A stretch of 64,000 nucleotides of DNA from assembly GCA_024684175.1 (NCBI GenBank), contig JAIKXJ010000087.1, positions 1 through 64,000 of the forward strand. The letters run 5' to 3'. Positions 15,552 through 25,268 of this stretch are shown here, one piece after another. This DNA is from Erysipelotrichaceae bacterium (lineage in GTDB: Bacteria; Bacillota_I; Bacilli_A; Erysipelotrichales; Erysipelotrichaceae). Made by a program: the position numbers and the translations under genes. The notes beneath the pieces are model-generated. The model saw only the letters and a list, made by a program, of their open reading frames with translations, did no database searches and was not told the origin of the DNA. Positions within the stretch are counted from its first letter, which is position 1. Each line of letters begins with the position of its first letter.

Positions 15552-16213
15552 TCGGGGAAGGCCGGGTATCCCTGAACGGCATACAGGTGACTTCGCTCGG
15601 GGTGAAAGCCGATGAAGGCGATCAGATCGCGATCGACGGGGTTTTGATCGGCCAGAAGGAAGAAAAAGCCGTCTATCTGCTCAACAAACCGAGAAGCGTC
15701 ATCTCTTCCGCTTCCGATGACCGCGGAAGGAAGACGGTCGTCGATCTCATCGATACCCCATACCGTCTGTATCCTCTGGGACGGCTCGATTACGATTCTT
15801 CCGGTCTCATCCTTTTGAGCAACGACGGGGAACTCATGCAGAAGCTGATCCATCCTTCCTTTGAAGTGGACAAGGTCTATGAAGTCGTGATCGACGGTCT
15901 GATCAAAAATGAAGAGATCGGAAAACTGGAAAGAGGTGTGAAGATCGAAGATTATGTCAGTGCACCTGCCAAAGTTTCTCTTATTTCCGTGAACGAAAAT
16001 AAAAAGACTTCCTTTCTGGAAGTCACGATCCACGAGGGGAAGAACCGGGAGATCCGCAAGATGTTTGAATCTCTCGGCTACAAGGTGATCCGCTTGCACC
16101 GCATCAAGGAAGCGGGGATCGAACTCGGGGATCTGAAAAGCGGCGAATACCGCCGCCTAAAGCCTTATGAGGTGAAGAAGCTCAAAGCTTATTTAAATGG
16201 AAAGGACCTTTAG
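15485..16213 (+). CDS. rluB: RluB/RsuA-family pseudouridine synthase
   Basis: 242 residues starting at GTG 15485 (AAAGGAAAA upstream). Makes pseudouridine in ribosomal RNA. An S4 RNA-binding domain (MERLQKIIAASGYCSRRRAEELI, about 1-60) precedes the catalytic domain with GRLDYDSSGLILLSNDG (catalytic Asp in GRLDYD) and the closing motif EGKNREIRKMFESLG. The S4 domain requires this start, so the 67-base overlap with the upstream hydrolase gene is genuine. The 3' end overlaps convergent rqcH by 21 bases. RluB versus a sister member (RsuA) cannot be settled by eye. Confidence 0.88.
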   Translation: MERLQKIIAASGYCSRRRAEELIGEGRVSLNGIQVTSLGVKADEGDQIAIDGVLIGQKEEKAVYLLNKPRSVISSASDDRGRKTVVDLIDTPYRLYPLGRLDYDSSGLILLSNDGELMQKLIHPSFEVDKVYEVVIDGLIKNEEIGKLERGVKIEDYVSAPAKVSLISVNENKKTSFLEVTIHEGKNREIRKMFESLGYKVIRLHRIKEAGIELGDLKSGEYRRLKPYEVKKLKAYLNGKDL

Positions 16214-17821
16214 TTCCTTGTCTTCGTAAGGATCGATATAGATCGTCTTATAATTTCTAAAGGTGACGAAGCCCGGCTTCGCGCCTTTTACTTTTTTCAG
16301 CTCCTTGACCAGACAATAGTCGACCGGAACGGAAGAAGAGTAGCGTCCTTTGGAATAATATGCCGCCAGATTGGCACAGATGCGGATCAGTTTCTCATCC
16401 GGCTTGTCGGTATCGACGACGACGTGAGAACCGTGAAACTGTTTGGCATGGAACCAGGTGTAGTTGGGTCTGGCATAGTCGAAAGACAGGAAGGCATTCT
16501 GGATATTGTTTTTTCCGAAGGTGATCGTATGGCCGTCGACTTTGACCTGGTAGAGGTCGACTTTCTTTTTCTTCTTGTTTTTGAGATTGCCTTTTTTCAG
16601 ATAGCCGAAACGGGAAAGCTCTTCCTTGATGTCCAAAGCATCGGAGTAGTTGGCGATCGACAGCTGTTCGTTCAAGGATTCGAAGTAGGTGAGCTCATTT
16701 CTGGCGATCTGTATCTGTTCCTCGATATAGACTTTGCCTTTGCGTTTTTTCTGATATTGGGAATAATAGCGGTTGGCGTTGGCTTTGACGGAAAGCTTCG
16801 GGTCCAGGACGACGGATCTCATCGTGCCGTCGAAATCCGCGATCTCGAGTTTTTTGAGGCCTTTGGCATCGAGGTCTTCGTAAGTATATAAAAGATCCCC
16901 GGCATCTTTGTCCGCCTGCAGGTTCAAAGCGTCATCCAGAGAGCTTTGAAGCTTGTTGATCTTCGTGTCGAAGTGCTTGATCTGTCGTTTGACGATCTTG
17001 AACAGGTCGTCGGCGACGCCTTTGATGCGTTCTTTCTCGTCGTCTTCGTAATAGACTTCATCGAATCCTTTCTGGATGTCAAATTCCTGAAACTTCAGTC
17101 CGGTGTTGGTCAAAGGAAGGATGTGGAACAGAGCGTCGTTTTCTTTCTTGTGGACATAGAGGGAATGAGAATTCTCGATCTCAGTCATAACATCTTGAAA
17201 GGAAGCGCCGTTTTTCATGCGGAAACGCAGCTCTTCTTCCAGCTGCCGGGAGAAGCCCTGCAGCTGCTTGACCAAGGAGGCATCGAAGTCGATGTCTGTT
17301 GCATGGAACGGATCTTGTTTGTCCTGTTTCTCCGGAAGTTCGAAGACGGCACCGGGCAGGATCGTCCGGCGGGTATTTTCGTATGGCGGGATCTTTTTCA
17401 GAGCATAGATGATCTTGCCATCCTGTCCGACCAGGATCAGATTGGCATACTTGCCCATCAGTTCGACGGAAAGGATGTATTCTTTTTCATCGTAAAGCTC
17501 ATCTCTTGCCCGGATATGCATGAGCAGATAACGGTCGTAGCCGAACTGCTCGATCTTGTGAATGATGCCGTTGAGGATGTATTTACGCAAGACCATGACG
17601 AAGGTCGAGGGATCGGCATAGGTATTGTAGTTCCTGTCCGAGAGACGGATGTGATTGTAGTTGGAATGAAAAGACATCACGAGGTTCTCCCGGATGCGGT
17701 TGGCGTGCACATTGAAAACGATCTGCGTCTTCGATGTTTCGGCGATCCGGTTGATGCGGATCGGCAGATATTTTTCAAGATCTTCCCTGACTTTATGCAA
17801 AGTGATGCCGTCTAATGCCAT
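16193..17821 (-). CDS. rqcH: Ribosome quality-control protein RqcH (NFACT family)
   Basis: 542 residues. Binds obstructed 50S subunits with peptidyl-tRNA and recruits tRNA-Ala to add C-terminal Ala tails that mark stalled peptides for degradation. The NFACT-N domain (1-about 180) starts MALDGITLHKVREDLE, the conserved Asp-Arg is in FGYDRYLLMHI, coiled coils lie at about 265-400, and the NFACT-R domain is about 430-520 (THNTW-like NYTWFHAKQFHGSHVVVDT). The start is directly behind a minus-strand TATAAT (gap 6), so probably leaderless. Formerly annotated as fibronectin-binding protein. Confidence 0.92.
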   Translation of the reverse strand: MALDGITLHKVREDLEKYLPIRINRIAETSKTQIVFNVHANRIRENLVMSFHSNYNHIRLSDRNYNTYADPSTFVMVLRKYILNGIIHKIEQFGYDRYLLMHIRARDELYDEKEYILSVELMGKYANLILVGQDGKIIYALKKIPPYENTRRTILPGAVFELPEKQDKQDPFHATDIDFDASLVKQLQGFSRQLEEELRFRMKNGASFQDVMTEIENSHSLYVHKKENDALFHILPLTNTGLKFQEFDIQKGFDEVYYEDDEKERIKGVADDLFKIVKRQIKHFDTKINKLQSSLDDALNLQADKDAGDLLYTYEDLDAKGLKKLEIADFDGTMRSVVLDPKLSVKANANRYYSQYQKKRKGKVYIEEQIQIARNELTYFESLNEQLSIANYSDALDIKEELSRFGYLKKGNLKNKKKKKVDLYQVKVDGHTITFGKNNIQNAFLSFDYARPNYTWFHAKQFHGSHVVVDTDKPDEKLIRICANLAAYYSKGRYSSSVPVDYCLVKELKKVKGAKPGFVTFRNYKTIYIDPYEDKELKVLSI

Positions 17822-17827
17822 ATCCTC

Positions 17828-17833
17828 ATTATA
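17828..17833 (-). promoter_or_regulatory. -10 box of rqcH, leaderless configuration
   Basis: Minus-strand TATAAT (17833-17828) followed by six bases (GAGGAT) and then ATG at 17821. Confidence 0.6.
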
Positions 17834-17868
17834 ATGGAAGAAATAAGCATTAAAAGAAAAAATTTTCC

Positions 17869-17898
17869 TTGCGTGTTCAAGTCCGCTTAGGTTATAAT
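17869..17898 (+). promoter_or_regulatory. Promoter of rpsF-ssb-rpsR
   Basis: TTGCGT (17869-17874), 18-bp spacer, TATAAT (17893-17898). Expected transcription start near 17905. Confidence 0.7.
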
Positions 17899-17904
17899 AA
17901 TTCA

Positions 17905-17965
17905 GCGAATAGATCAGCTATTCCTTGCCTGTTTACAGGCCGCTTAGTCCAGAAGGAGGTAAAAT
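17905..17965 (+). promoter_or_regulatory. Structured 5' leader of rpsF, candidate S6:S18 autoregulatory element
   Basis: The roughly 60-nt leader contains hairpin GAATAG-ATCAG-CTATTC and then GCCTG-TTTA-CAGGC running into CCGCTTAG. Leaders of rpsF operons in many bacteria carry an S6:S18-binding element with an exposed CCG next to a stem. The position and the CCG fit, but the fold has not been compared with the known family. Confidence 0.4.
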
Positions 17966-18268
17966 ATGAAACAATATGAGACTATGTACATCATCAAGTC
18001 CGGTCTTGATGACGCTGCGAGAGCTGCTTTAGTCGAAGAGATGCACGGCATCATCACGGCTCACGGCGGCACGATCGACAACGTCGATGACTGGGGCATG
18101 AGAGATTTCGCGTACGAGATCGATCACATGTCTAAGGGTTACTATGTAGTTGTTACTTACACAGTAAACGTTGATGGTCTGAACGAGTTCAAGCGTTTGA
18201 TGGGTATCAATGGCGATATCGTCAGAATGATGACTATCTCAAGCGACGAGAAAAAAGGAAACAACTAA
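17966..18268 (+). CDS. rpsF: 30S ribosomal protein S6
   Basis: 100 residues, full length (MKQYETMYIIKSGLDD), ending with the acidic/basic tail typical of S6. Binds 16S rRNA in the platform together with S18. Strong AGAAGGAGGT Shine-Dalgarno. Classic order rpsF-ssb-rpsR; the stop shares one base with the ssb start (TAATG). Confidence 0.97.
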   Translation: MKQYETMYIIKSGLDDAARAALVEEMHGIITAHGGTIDNVDDWGMRDFAYEIDHMSKGYYVVVTYTVNVDGLNEFKRLMGINGDIVRMMTISSDEKKGNN

Positions 18269-18750
18269 TGATCAACATCAACAGCGTTACGTTGGTAGGA
18301 CGCATCACGAAGGATATCGAATTGCGTAAGACGAGTTCCAATACTTCGGTCTGCAACTTCACCGTAGCGGTCGACAGACGTTTCCAGTCGCAGCAGAACA
18401 ACGGCCAAAGCGCCGACTTCATCAACTGCATCGCCTGGAGACAGTCTGCGGATTTCTTGTCATCCTATGCTTCAAAAGGGACGATCGTCGCCGTTGAAGG
18501 CAGGATCCAGACCAGGTCGTATGACGGTCAAAACGGAAAGGTCTATGTGACGGAAGTCGTTGCCGACAACGTCCAGATCATCTCCCAGGGCCGCCAAGGC
18601 GCTTCCGTGTCGCAGGGTCAGAATTCCTACGCACCAAGCAGCAACCAGACCTTCACGCCGAGTGCCGAGCACAGTTACGGCAGTATGGACGATGATTTCT
18701 CCAATACGCCGTCCCTCGACATCTCAAGCGATGATTTACCGTTTTATTGA
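18268..18750 (+). CDS. ssb: Single-stranded DNA-binding protein
   Basis: 160 residues. An OB-fold (1-about 105; MININSVTLVGRITKDIELR, INCIAWRQSADFL, VEGRIQTRSYD) is followed by a Gln/Ser/Asn-rich linker and the acidic tip DISSDDLPF that recruits partner proteins. Binds and protects single-stranded DNA in replication and repair. Sits between the two ribosomal protein genes as in most Bacillota. Confidence 0.96.
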   Translation: MININSVTLVGRITKDIELRKTSSNTSVCNFTVAVDRRFQSQQNNGQSADFINCIAWRQSADFLSSYASKGTIVAVEGRIQTRSYDGQNGKVYVTEVVADNVQIISQGRQGASVSQGQNSYAPSSNQTFTPSAEHSYGSMDDDFSNTPSLDISSDDLPFY

Positions 18751-18771
18751 TAAGTAAAGAAAGGAAACCAC

Positions 18772-19002
18772 ATGGCTTTTAGAAAACAGAGAGTCGGATA
18801 TAAGAAAGTTTGTTACTTCACCAAGAACAAGATCGAATATATCGATTATAAAGACGTCGAATTACTGAAGAAGTTCATCTCTCCGAACGGAAAGATCACT
18901 CCGAGACGTGTCACAGGCACCAGCGCCAAATACCAGAGGATGCTGTCGACTGCCATCAAGAGAGCACGTCAGATGGCTTTGTTACCTTATATCGCCGATT
19001 AA
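18772..19002 (+). CDS. rpsR: 30S ribosomal protein S18
   Basis: 76 residues with the S18 core ([30 protein letters not shown]) and basic C-terminus ([13 protein letters not shown]). Preceded by AAAGGAAA. Partner of S6 on the small subunit. Last gene of the operon, followed by a strong terminator. Confidence 0.97.
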   Translation: MAFRKQRVGYKKVCYFTKNKIEYIDYKDVELLKKFISPNGKITPRRVTGTSAKYQRMLSTAIKRARQMALLPYIAD

Positions 19003-19010
19003 TGAAACTG

Positions 19011-19040
19011 ACCTCCGGATGTCCGGAGGTTTTGTTTTTC
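19011..19040 (+). terminator. Terminator of rpsF-ssb-rpsR
   Basis: ACCTCCGGA-TG-TCCGGAGGT followed by TTTGTTTTTCG: nine-base-pair GC-rich stem with T-run. Confidence 0.88.
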
Positions 19041-19051
19041 GTTTTTTAGCA

Positions 19052-19057
19052 TATAAT
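19052..19057 (+). promoter_or_regulatory. -10 box of the yybS-gdpP-rplI-dnaB operon
   Basis: TATAAT at 19052-19057, nine bases before ATG 19067, leaving a leader of zero to three bases. Confidence 0.55.
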
Positions 19058-19066
19058 AGAAGTGTT

Positions 19067-20017
19067 ATGAATCAGACGAAAAAAATGACACAAGGCGCGA
19101 TGATGCTGGCCATCGTCGGTGCCATGATCCTGATCGACCGCATGACGGCGTACTGGTTTACCGAGTTCGTCGTTTTGATCATGCCGATCGTCATCATCCT
19201 GTATGCTTCGATGCACACGTTCAAAGACGGTGCGCTTCTGTGTGTCGGTCTGACCATCATCGCTTTCCTGCTGGGCAATTTCCAATTGACCTATCTCATC
19301 TATGTGCCGGTGGGCATCCTGACGGCATTGGTCTATGCCTGGGGCATCAAAAAGGGGATGGACAAGCGCAGGCTCTTGTTGTCGGCGATCGTCACTTATA
19401 CGGTCGGCGAGCTGGCTGCCGCTTTTCTGATCTATCCTTTATTCGGTTTCCCGGTCGCCCAGATGCTGGAAGAATATAAGATATCCTTCGATCAGCTGGG
19501 CAGTTTTGCCGGCATGTCTTATTCCTCGTTCTTCACGGCTCTGGGACTGGACTTCTCGAAGGTCATCGTCATCATGTATGTCATCTCGACGATCATCATG
19601 GGAGCCATGGAAGGCGTACTGATCCATCTTTTAAGCGTGTTTCTGCTGAAGCGTTTCAAGATCAAGGATCTGGGCACCACCAGTGTCTTCGATATGCGGC
19701 CGAGCCCGCCTCTGGCTTATACGGCCATGCTTATGGCGAGCCTGATGTTCCTGGCACGTTTCATCAACAACGAGACTTTCTATTATGTCGCCATCGTCTT
19801 ATCGGTCTTAGGCATGCTGGTGCTGCTGTATTACGGCTATATCTTCGTCGTATTGTACGGACTGATCGTTTTAAGACGCAATGTCGGCGCGTTCTTCGTA
19901 TTACTGTGTTTCCTCATCCCGGGTCTTCTGTTCACGATGATGATCCTGGGTTTCTTATATGGCAGCGGTCCTTTACGGACATATCTGGAGAATAAGGCGC
20001 AAGCCGCAAGACAATGA
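19067..20017 (+). CDS. YybS-like membrane protein (DUF2232)
   Basis: 316 residues from ATG 19067. Eight or so hydrophobic helices fill the whole length (for example AMMLAIVGAMILIDRM, FVVLIMPIVIILYASM, LLYYGYIFVVLYGLIVL). B. subtilis yybS, a DUF2232 protein, lies directly upstream of gdpP and rplI, the same order as here, which supports the call more than the sequence itself. It overlaps gdpP by four bases (ATGA). Function is unknown; the DUF2232 fold has been likened to small-molecule transporters of the ECF type. Confidence 0.72.
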   Translation: MNQTKKMTQGAMMLAIVGAMILIDRMTAYWFTEFVVLIMPIVIILYASMHTFKDGALLCVGLTIIAFLLGNFQLTYLIYVPVGILTALVYAWGIKKGMDKRRLLLSAIVTYTVGELAAAFLIYPLFGFPVAQMLEEYKISFDQLGSFAGMSYSSFFTALGLDFSKVIVIMYVISTIIMGAMEGVLIHLLSVFLLKRFKIKDLGTTSVFDMRPSPPLAYTAMLMASLMFLARFINNETFYYVAIVLSVLGMLVLLYYGYIFVVLYGLIVLRRNVGAFFVLLCFLIPGLLFTMMILGFLYGSGPLRTYLENKAQAARQ

Positions 20018-21978
20018 AACGTCGTACTTTCATCACTGCATTAAGCGTCGTTGCTTCCGTCAGTATCATCCTGGCGCTTTTGGTACTGGGTTTCTTCTTC
20101 TCACAGGACATCTTCTTGCCGATGCTGATCACGGTGATCTTCACGATGCTGCTGATCATGGTCTTCTATTCTCTGGATGTGATCAAGAACGAGACCAACA
20201 AACAGATCGAAAATCAGCTGGAACTGGCTTACAAAGAAGTACTGAGCCACGGCGATATCGGCATCATCGTCTACGACGAGAACTACGAGATCAACTTCAT
20301 GTCCGACTTCTTCTTGAAGCGCAACATGAACCACCTCGGCGAAAAAGTACTCAACTGGCTGCCGGAACTGCAGGACATGCTGAAGAACGAAGCCAACAAC
20401 CAGATCATCATCATCAATGATGAGAAGTTCTCGGTCCGTAAGATCAATAATGCCTACGTACTGACGTTCAAGAACATCACGAAAGAATACGATCTGGCCA
20501 GAAAGATGGATGAAGATGCACCGGTCTTAGGCTTATTGAGCTACGACAACTACGATGAAGTCGACATGTCGGAAGACGAGCTGGCTTATGTCAACACGTC
20601 GATCAAGGTGCCGGTCATCGATTATTTCAAGAGCTTCGATGTCTTGTATAAGACGCTTAAGAATTCCAAGATGTTATTGTTCACCAACGAACATACGTTT
20701 GAAAAGATCCGCGCCGACCGTTTTTCGATCCTCAGCAAGGTGAGGAAACTGGCGAAGGAAGGCGATGTCGATGTCACGCTGTCGATGGCTTTTGCGCAGG
20801 GCAGCGAAGACTACAACGAGCTCGACCAGATCGCCGAGGAACTGCTGGAACTCGCTCAGACAAGGGGCGGCGACCAGGTGGCGGTGAGAAGGGCAGGCAA
20901 CGATGCGACCTTCTTCGGCGGCACGACGGAAGCCAGGGAGAAGCAATCCAAGACCAAAGTTCGTGTTGCAGCCAACTCGATCAGGGATCTGATCGAAAAA
21001 TCGTCCAACATCATCATCGTCGGACACAAAGAGATGGATGCCGACTGTGTCGCTTCCGCGATCTGTATGTCCAACATCGCGATGTCATTGAATAAAAACT
21101 GTTATATCATTTCCCGATCCGGCGGCATGGAGACGATGATCGCCGAGGTCATGAACCGTTATTCTTCGATCTTAGAAAACAAGCACCACTTCCTTTCCGA
21201 ATCGGAAGCCATGGACTTGCTCAACGAAGACAGCCTGGTGATCATGGTCGACCACCATTCGGCTGCCCAGTCCAACGGTTCCAATCTTCTCAAACTTGCC
21301 AAGCGCATCATCATCCTGGATCATCATCGCCGGAAGGCGGATCTGGATGTGATCGCCATGATGATGTATATCGAAGCGGCCGCTTCTTCGGCGACGGAAC
21401 TCATCTACGAATTCGTTCCGTATTTCTCCAAGAACATCGAGATCACTTCGGAAGAAGCCAACATCATGTATCTGGGCATCATGATCGATACCGATCACTT
21501 CCGTGTCCGGACCGGTTCAAGGACCTTCGATGTCGTCAAACAGTTAAGAAGGCTCGGTGCCGATCCGACGGTCTGCGACACATTGGCGCAGGAACCTTAT
21601 GAGAACGTCATCGAAAAAAGCCGGATCATCAATTCCGGCAGGCTATACCGCAAAGGCGTGGTCCTTTCCTGCATCGAAGAAGGGAGCTTTTCCCGTTCCA
21701 TCGCTTCACAGGCTTGTGATATGATGGTCTCTGCCAAGGACATCGAAGCGGCTTTCGTCATCTGTCAGTCCGATAAGAACGAGACGATCATCACGGCGAG
21801 ATCTCGAGGCAATGTCAATGTACAGATCATTCTGGAGAAGATGCACGGCGGCGGTCATATGCGGGCGGCCGGCTTGCAGGTCACGGATTCCAGCGTAGCA
21901 AAGCTGGAAGGGGAACTCATCGCAGTTCTCGATGAATATTTCAAAGGAGAAAAAGATGAAAGTCATACTGCTGTCTGA
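20014..21978 (+). CDS. gdpP: Cyclic-di-AMP phosphodiesterase GdpP
   Basis: 654 residues with the full GdpP layout: two membrane helices (about 6-55), a PAS-like domain (about 80-155), a degenerate GGDEF domain (about 165-300) and DHH-DHHA1 domains (about 325-650). The metal-binding signatures [13 protein letters not shown] and MVDHHS are intact, as is LDHHRR. DHHA1 ends in [12 protein letters not shown]. Hydrolyses c-di-AMP to pApA, opposing CdaA (3744-4811). Start overlaps yybS; the last 23 bases overlap rplI. Confidence 0.95.
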   Translation: MKRRTFITALSVVASVSIILALLVLGFFFSQDIFLPMLITVIFTMLLIMVFYSLDVIKNETNKQIENQLELAYKEVLSHGDIGIIVYDENYEINFMSDFFLKRNMNHLGEKVLNWLPELQDMLKNEANNQIIIINDEKFSVRKINNAYVLTFKNITKEYDLARKMDEDAPVLGLLSYDNYDEVDMSEDELAYVNTSIKVPVIDYFKSFDVLYKTLKNSKMLLFTNEHTFEKIRADRFSILSKVRKLAKEGDVDVTLSMAFAQGSEDYNELDQIAEELLELAQTRGGDQVAVRRAGNDATFFGGTTEAREKQSKTKVRVAANSIRDLIEKSSNIIIVGHKEMDADCVASAICMSNIAMSLNKNCYIISRSGGMETMIAEVMNRYSSILENKHHFLSESEAMDLLNEDSLVIMVDHHSAAQSNGSNLLKLAKRIIILDHHRRKADLDVIAMMMYIEAAASSATELIYEFVPYFSKNIEITSEEANIMYLGIMIDTDHFRVRTGSRTFDVVKQLRRLGADPTVCDTLAQEPYENVIEKSRIINSGRLYRKGVVLSCIEEGSFSRSIASQACDMMVSAKDIEAAFVICQSDKNETIITARSRGNVNVQIILEKMHGGGHMRAAGLQVTDSSVAKLEGELIAVLDEYFKGEKDESHTAV

Positions 21979-22396
21979 TGTCCCGAAAGTCGGGAAAAAA
22001 GGTGAAATAAAAGAAGTTGCCGACGGTTACGCGAGAAATTTCCTGATCGCCAGAGGTCTGGCCGTCATGGAATCCAATGCATCCAAGAAGATCCTGGAGA
22101 AACAGAATGCGGAAGCTGCCAAGCTCGATGAACAGAAGCGGGCGGAAGCAAAACAGCTTGCGGAAGAACTGGCAAAAAAGACGCTGATCTTCAAAGTCAA
22201 GGCGAAAGACGGCAAGGTGTCAGGCTCGATCTCGACCAAACAGATCGAAGAAGAGCTCAAGAAGCAGGGCGTCGTCATCGATAAACGCAAGATCAAAGAC
22301 AATGAACCGCTCAATGCTTTGGGAACTTTTGATATCCGTGTCGAATTGTACAAGGATGTCATCGGCAAGATCAAAATCCGTCTGGTAGAGGAGTAA
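21956..22396 (+). CDS. rplI: 50S ribosomal protein L9
   Basis: 146 residues from ATG 21956 with AAAGGAG eight bases upstream; a longer frame from 21932 is not needed. N-terminal rRNA-binding domain [31 protein letters not shown], long central helix (about 42-75) and C-terminal domain. Begins inside the gdpP gene, so the two are coupled. dnaB follows after three bases. Confidence 0.97.
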   Translation: MKVILLSDVPKVGKKGEIKEVADGYARNFLIARGLAVMESNASKKILEKQNAEAAKLDEQKRAEAKQLAEELAKKTLIFKVKAKDGKVSGSISTKQIEEELKKQGVVIDKRKIKDNEPLNALGTFDIRVELYKDVIGKIKIRLVEE

Positions 22397-22399
22397 ACG

Positions 22400-23746
22400 A
22401 TGTCGAACCGTTCGATGCCTTATTCCATAGAGGCTGAAGAGTCTTTATTGGGCAATATCATGTTGTATCCCGATGCGATGCGTCAGTGTGTCGATGCCGG
22501 TATCACGGCAGAGGATTTTTATCTGGAAAAACACCGCTCGATCTACAACATCATGTCTTCCATGTTTGAAAACAAGGAGAAGGTGGATACCGTCTCCCTT
22601 TCGACGAAGCTGAAAGATTTCGGCATCTATGACAAGATCGGCGGTCTGGAATACATCATGCAGCTGGCCAATGCGACGATCTCCGCCAACAATACGGCGG
22701 AATACATTTCGATCATCCGCAACAAGTCGCTGGCCAGAAAAGTCATCAAAGTAGGCGAAGAGATCTCCAATGACGCCTTCGACACCAGTGTCGGCGTCGA
22801 TGAGATGCTCGAAAACGTCGAACGCAAGGTCACGGAAGTCACCCGTTCCAAGACGTCCGCCGATTTTCTGAGAGGTGAGGCGGTCTTCGATCAAACGATC
22901 AAGCACATCCAGGCCATCCAGGAAGCGGGAAGCGACATCACCGGTGTCAGGACTCTGTATTCCGATCTCGATTCCAAGACGGCCGGATTCCAGAAAGGGG
23001 ATCTGATCATCGTGGCTGCCCGTCCTTCCATGGGCAAGACAGCGCTGGCGCTCAATCTGGCGATGAATTCCGCATCCGTCACACCGGGTGCGGTCGCGAT
23101 CTTCTCACTGGAAATGCCGGCGGAACAGGTGGCGACCAGGATCCTGGCGGCCAAAGCGAAAGTCGAGATCCACAAGCTTCGTACCGGTACGCTCAACGAC
23201 GAGGAATGGTCCAGGATCAACATTGCTGCCCAAGAACTCAAAAAACAGAATTTCTATATCGACGATACACCGGGCATCAAGGTCTCGGAAATGTATGCCA
23301 AGGCCAGAAAACTGGCTCAGGACGAAGGTTTATATATGATCGTCGTCGATTATATACAGCTCATTCAGGCGACGGGCAAATCCGATTCCCGTCAGCAGGA
23401 AGTCTCGGAGATCTCACGCCGGCTCAAGGCGATGGCCAGGGAACTGAGCGTTCCCGTGATCGCTTTGTCCCAGCTTTCCCGTTCCGTCGAAGCCAGACAG
23501 GATAAGCGCCCGATGCTTTCGGACTTGCGTGAATCCGGTGCCTTGGAACAGGATGCCGACCTGGTATTGTTCTTATACCGTGATGCCTACTATAACCGCG
23601 AAGAGAATGCGGAGAACACCAGGGAAGACGTGGAACTGCTGATCGCCAAGCACAGAAACGGCCCGACAGGCAAGGTCACACTGGCATTCGAAAAAGAGAT
23701 CAATGCGTTCTACGGCATCAAAAATGCCATCGAGGAGAATTTTTAA
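22400..23746 (+). CDS. dnaB: Replicative DNA helicase DnaB (DnaC in Bacillus)
   Basis: 448 residues. N-terminal helical domain beginning PYSIEAEESLLGNIM, then a RecA-like motor with Walker A ARPSMGKTAL, catalytic FSLEMP, Walker B IVVDYIQLI, the arginine-finger region and the sensor motif LSQLSRSVEAR. Unwinds DNA ahead of the replisome. Order rplI-dnaB is conserved in Bacillota. The next gene starts at the base after its stop. Confidence 0.97.
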   Translation: MSNRSMPYSIEAEESLLGNIMLYPDAMRQCVDAGITAEDFYLEKHRSIYNIMSSMFENKEKVDTVSLSTKLKDFGIYDKIGGLEYIMQLANATISANNTAEYISIIRNKSLARKVIKVGEEISNDAFDTSVGVDEMLENVERKVTEVTRSKTSADFLRGEAVFDQTIKHIQAIQEAGSDITGVRTLYSDLDSKTAGFQKGDLIIVAARPSMGKTALALNLAMNSASVTPGAVAIFSLEMPAEQVATRILAAKAKVEIHKLRTGTLNDEEWSRINIAAQELKKQNFYIDDTPGIKVSEMYAKARKLAQDEGLYMIVVDYIQLIQATGKSDSRQQEVSEISRRLKAMARELSVPVIALSQLSRSVEARQDKRPMLSDLRESGALEQDADLVLFLYRDAYYNREENAENTREDVELLIAKHRNGPTGKVTLAFEKEINAFYGIKNAIEENF

Positions 23747-25255
23747 TTGAAAAAAATCATTCTCATCCTGTTTTCTCTGGCTTTGGCCATCGGCATCGTC
23801 TACGGTCTGCCGCTTTTGCGAAAACAGAATGTCATAGAAGCCAATATCGAAAATGAGACTTCTCTTGTTCCGCAGGAGATCCTTTCGTATGACCCGATAG
23901 AAAAGTCTTATTACAAGATCTACAACCGCGGACGGCTGATCGGCGTCATCAGCGATAAGACTTATCTCGATTCTTTGATTGCCGAACGATATAAGGATTA
24001 CGAAGATGAATTCCCCAATACCCAGCTGGGCTTGGGAGAAGATATCTATATCGCTTCGGAAAAGTCGTATGCCAATTTTGAAAATATCGACGATCAGATC
24101 GTCGCTTATCTGGCCGATCATGATCTTCTGGGCGTCAGGACGACGGCTGTGGAATTTTCGACGGCGGAAGGTATCTACGAGATCATCTACGTCAAGGATT
24201 ACAATGATTTTTCTGCCGCACTGGAGGAGTTTTATTCCAACTTCATTTCCGATGAGACCATTCAGAAACTGATCCGCGGTGAAGTCATCGAATCGCCGAG
24301 CGAGCTTGGCTCCGTTGAGACCAACGTCGTGATGCATGAGAACATCTCGACCAAGGAAGCGGTCGTTTCGCCCAACTCCATCTTTACCAGCAAGGAAGAG
24401 ATCTACCGTTTCCTGTGCTACGGAAGGAATACCGACAGGGAGTACTATACCGTCAAAGAAGGCGATACACTGCAGGGCGTCGGTTATTATTTCGGCGACA
24501 TGTCGCCGCGACAGATCATGATGCTGAACCCGGATGTCCTGCATTCGGAGAACCAGATCGTCACGCCGGGCATGCAGCTGAATGTCACATACTATACTTC
24601 ACCTCTGACGATCGAGGTCACCAAAGAGAACCTGACACAGCAGATGATCGTACCGGAGGTCCCGGAATACATCGAAGACGAGGATCTGGAAGTGGGCATC
24701 TATGAAGTCCGCGTTCAGGAGGAATCCGGCATCAAAAACGTGCTGTATGAGGAAAAGTGGATCAACGGCGTCCTGGAATCCGGTGAACAGCTCTCCGAGA
24801 CCATCATCAAACAGCCGAAGCGCGGTGTCATTGCCGTGGGTACCAAGCAGATCTATCTGGTCGGTACGGGCAACTATATCTGGCCGGTCGACAACCCGGA
24901 GATCACCTGCCACTGGGGCTGCTACTGGGGCCATACCGGCACTGATATCGTCAACCGTTATGTGAAGTATGCACAGATCTATGCCGTCGACTCCGGCACC
25001 GTCGAATCCAAAGGCTGGCGCTGGGATATGGGCAACTTCATCATTATCAACCACAACAACGGCGTGCGTACGATCTACATGCATCTGAACACTTCCGCTT
25101 ATGTCGATGAGGGACAGAACGTCACCCGTGGACAGGTCATCGGACAGATGGGCAACACCGGTTATTCGGAAGGCGTCCATCTGCATCTGACGTTCGAGGT
25201 CAACGGCGTCCGTACCAATGCCTGCAACTATTTGCAATGTTCTCTGATCGATTGA
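23747..25255 (+). CDS. M23-family cell-wall endopeptidase with LysM and G5 domains
   Basis: 502 residues from TTG 23747, directly after the dnaB stop (GAGGAG 12 bases upstream). N-terminal signal/anchor helix (1-22), a mainly alpha/beta stretch of unknown fold (25-220), LysM (about 228-277, YYTVKEGDTLQGVG), G5 domain (about 282-362) and a C-terminal M23 metallopeptidase (about 385-490) with zinc ligands in HTGTDIV and HLHLTF. Expected to cut peptide crosslinks in peptidoglycan outside the membrane. All M23 ligands are present, so it is probably active rather than a degenerate EnvC-type activator. Confidence 0.87.
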   Translation: MKKIILILFSLALAIGIVYGLPLLRKQNVIEANIENETSLVPQEILSYDPIEKSYYKIYNRGRLIGVISDKTYLDSLIAERYKDYEDEFPNTQLGLGEDIYIASEKSYANFENIDDQIVAYLADHDLLGVRTTAVEFSTAEGIYEIIYVKDYNDFSAALEEFYSNFISDETIQKLIRGEVIESPSELGSVETNVVMHENISTKEAVVSPNSIFTSKEEIYRFLCYGRNTDREYYTVKEGDTLQGVGYYFGDMSPRQIMMLNPDVLHSENQIVTPGMQLNVTYYTSPLTIEVTKENLTQQMIVPEVPEYIEDEDLEVGIYEVRVQEESGIKNVLYEEKWINGVLESGEQLSETIIKQPKRGVIAVGTKQIYLVGTGNYIWPVDNPEITCHWGCYWGHTGTDIVNRYVKYAQIYAVDSGTVESKGWRWDMGNFIIINHNNGVRTIYMHLNTSAYVDEGQNVTRGQVIGQMGNTGYSEGVHLHLTFEVNGVRTNACNYLQCSLID

Positions 25256-25261
25256 TAAAAT
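25253..25261 (+). promoter_or_regulatory. Extended -10 before the HtrA-like gene, leaderless configuration
   Basis: TGA-TAAAAT; the TGA is also the stop codon of the preceding gene. TAAAAT (25256-25261) ends seven bases before ATG 25269. Confidence 0.5.
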
Positions 25262-25268
25262 AATACAT

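Noticed and set aside
18908..19066. Longer YybS-like start inside rpsR
   Set aside because: The frame is open across the rpsR end and its terminator, but the protein family begins at ATG 19067, which lies directly behind a -10 box.
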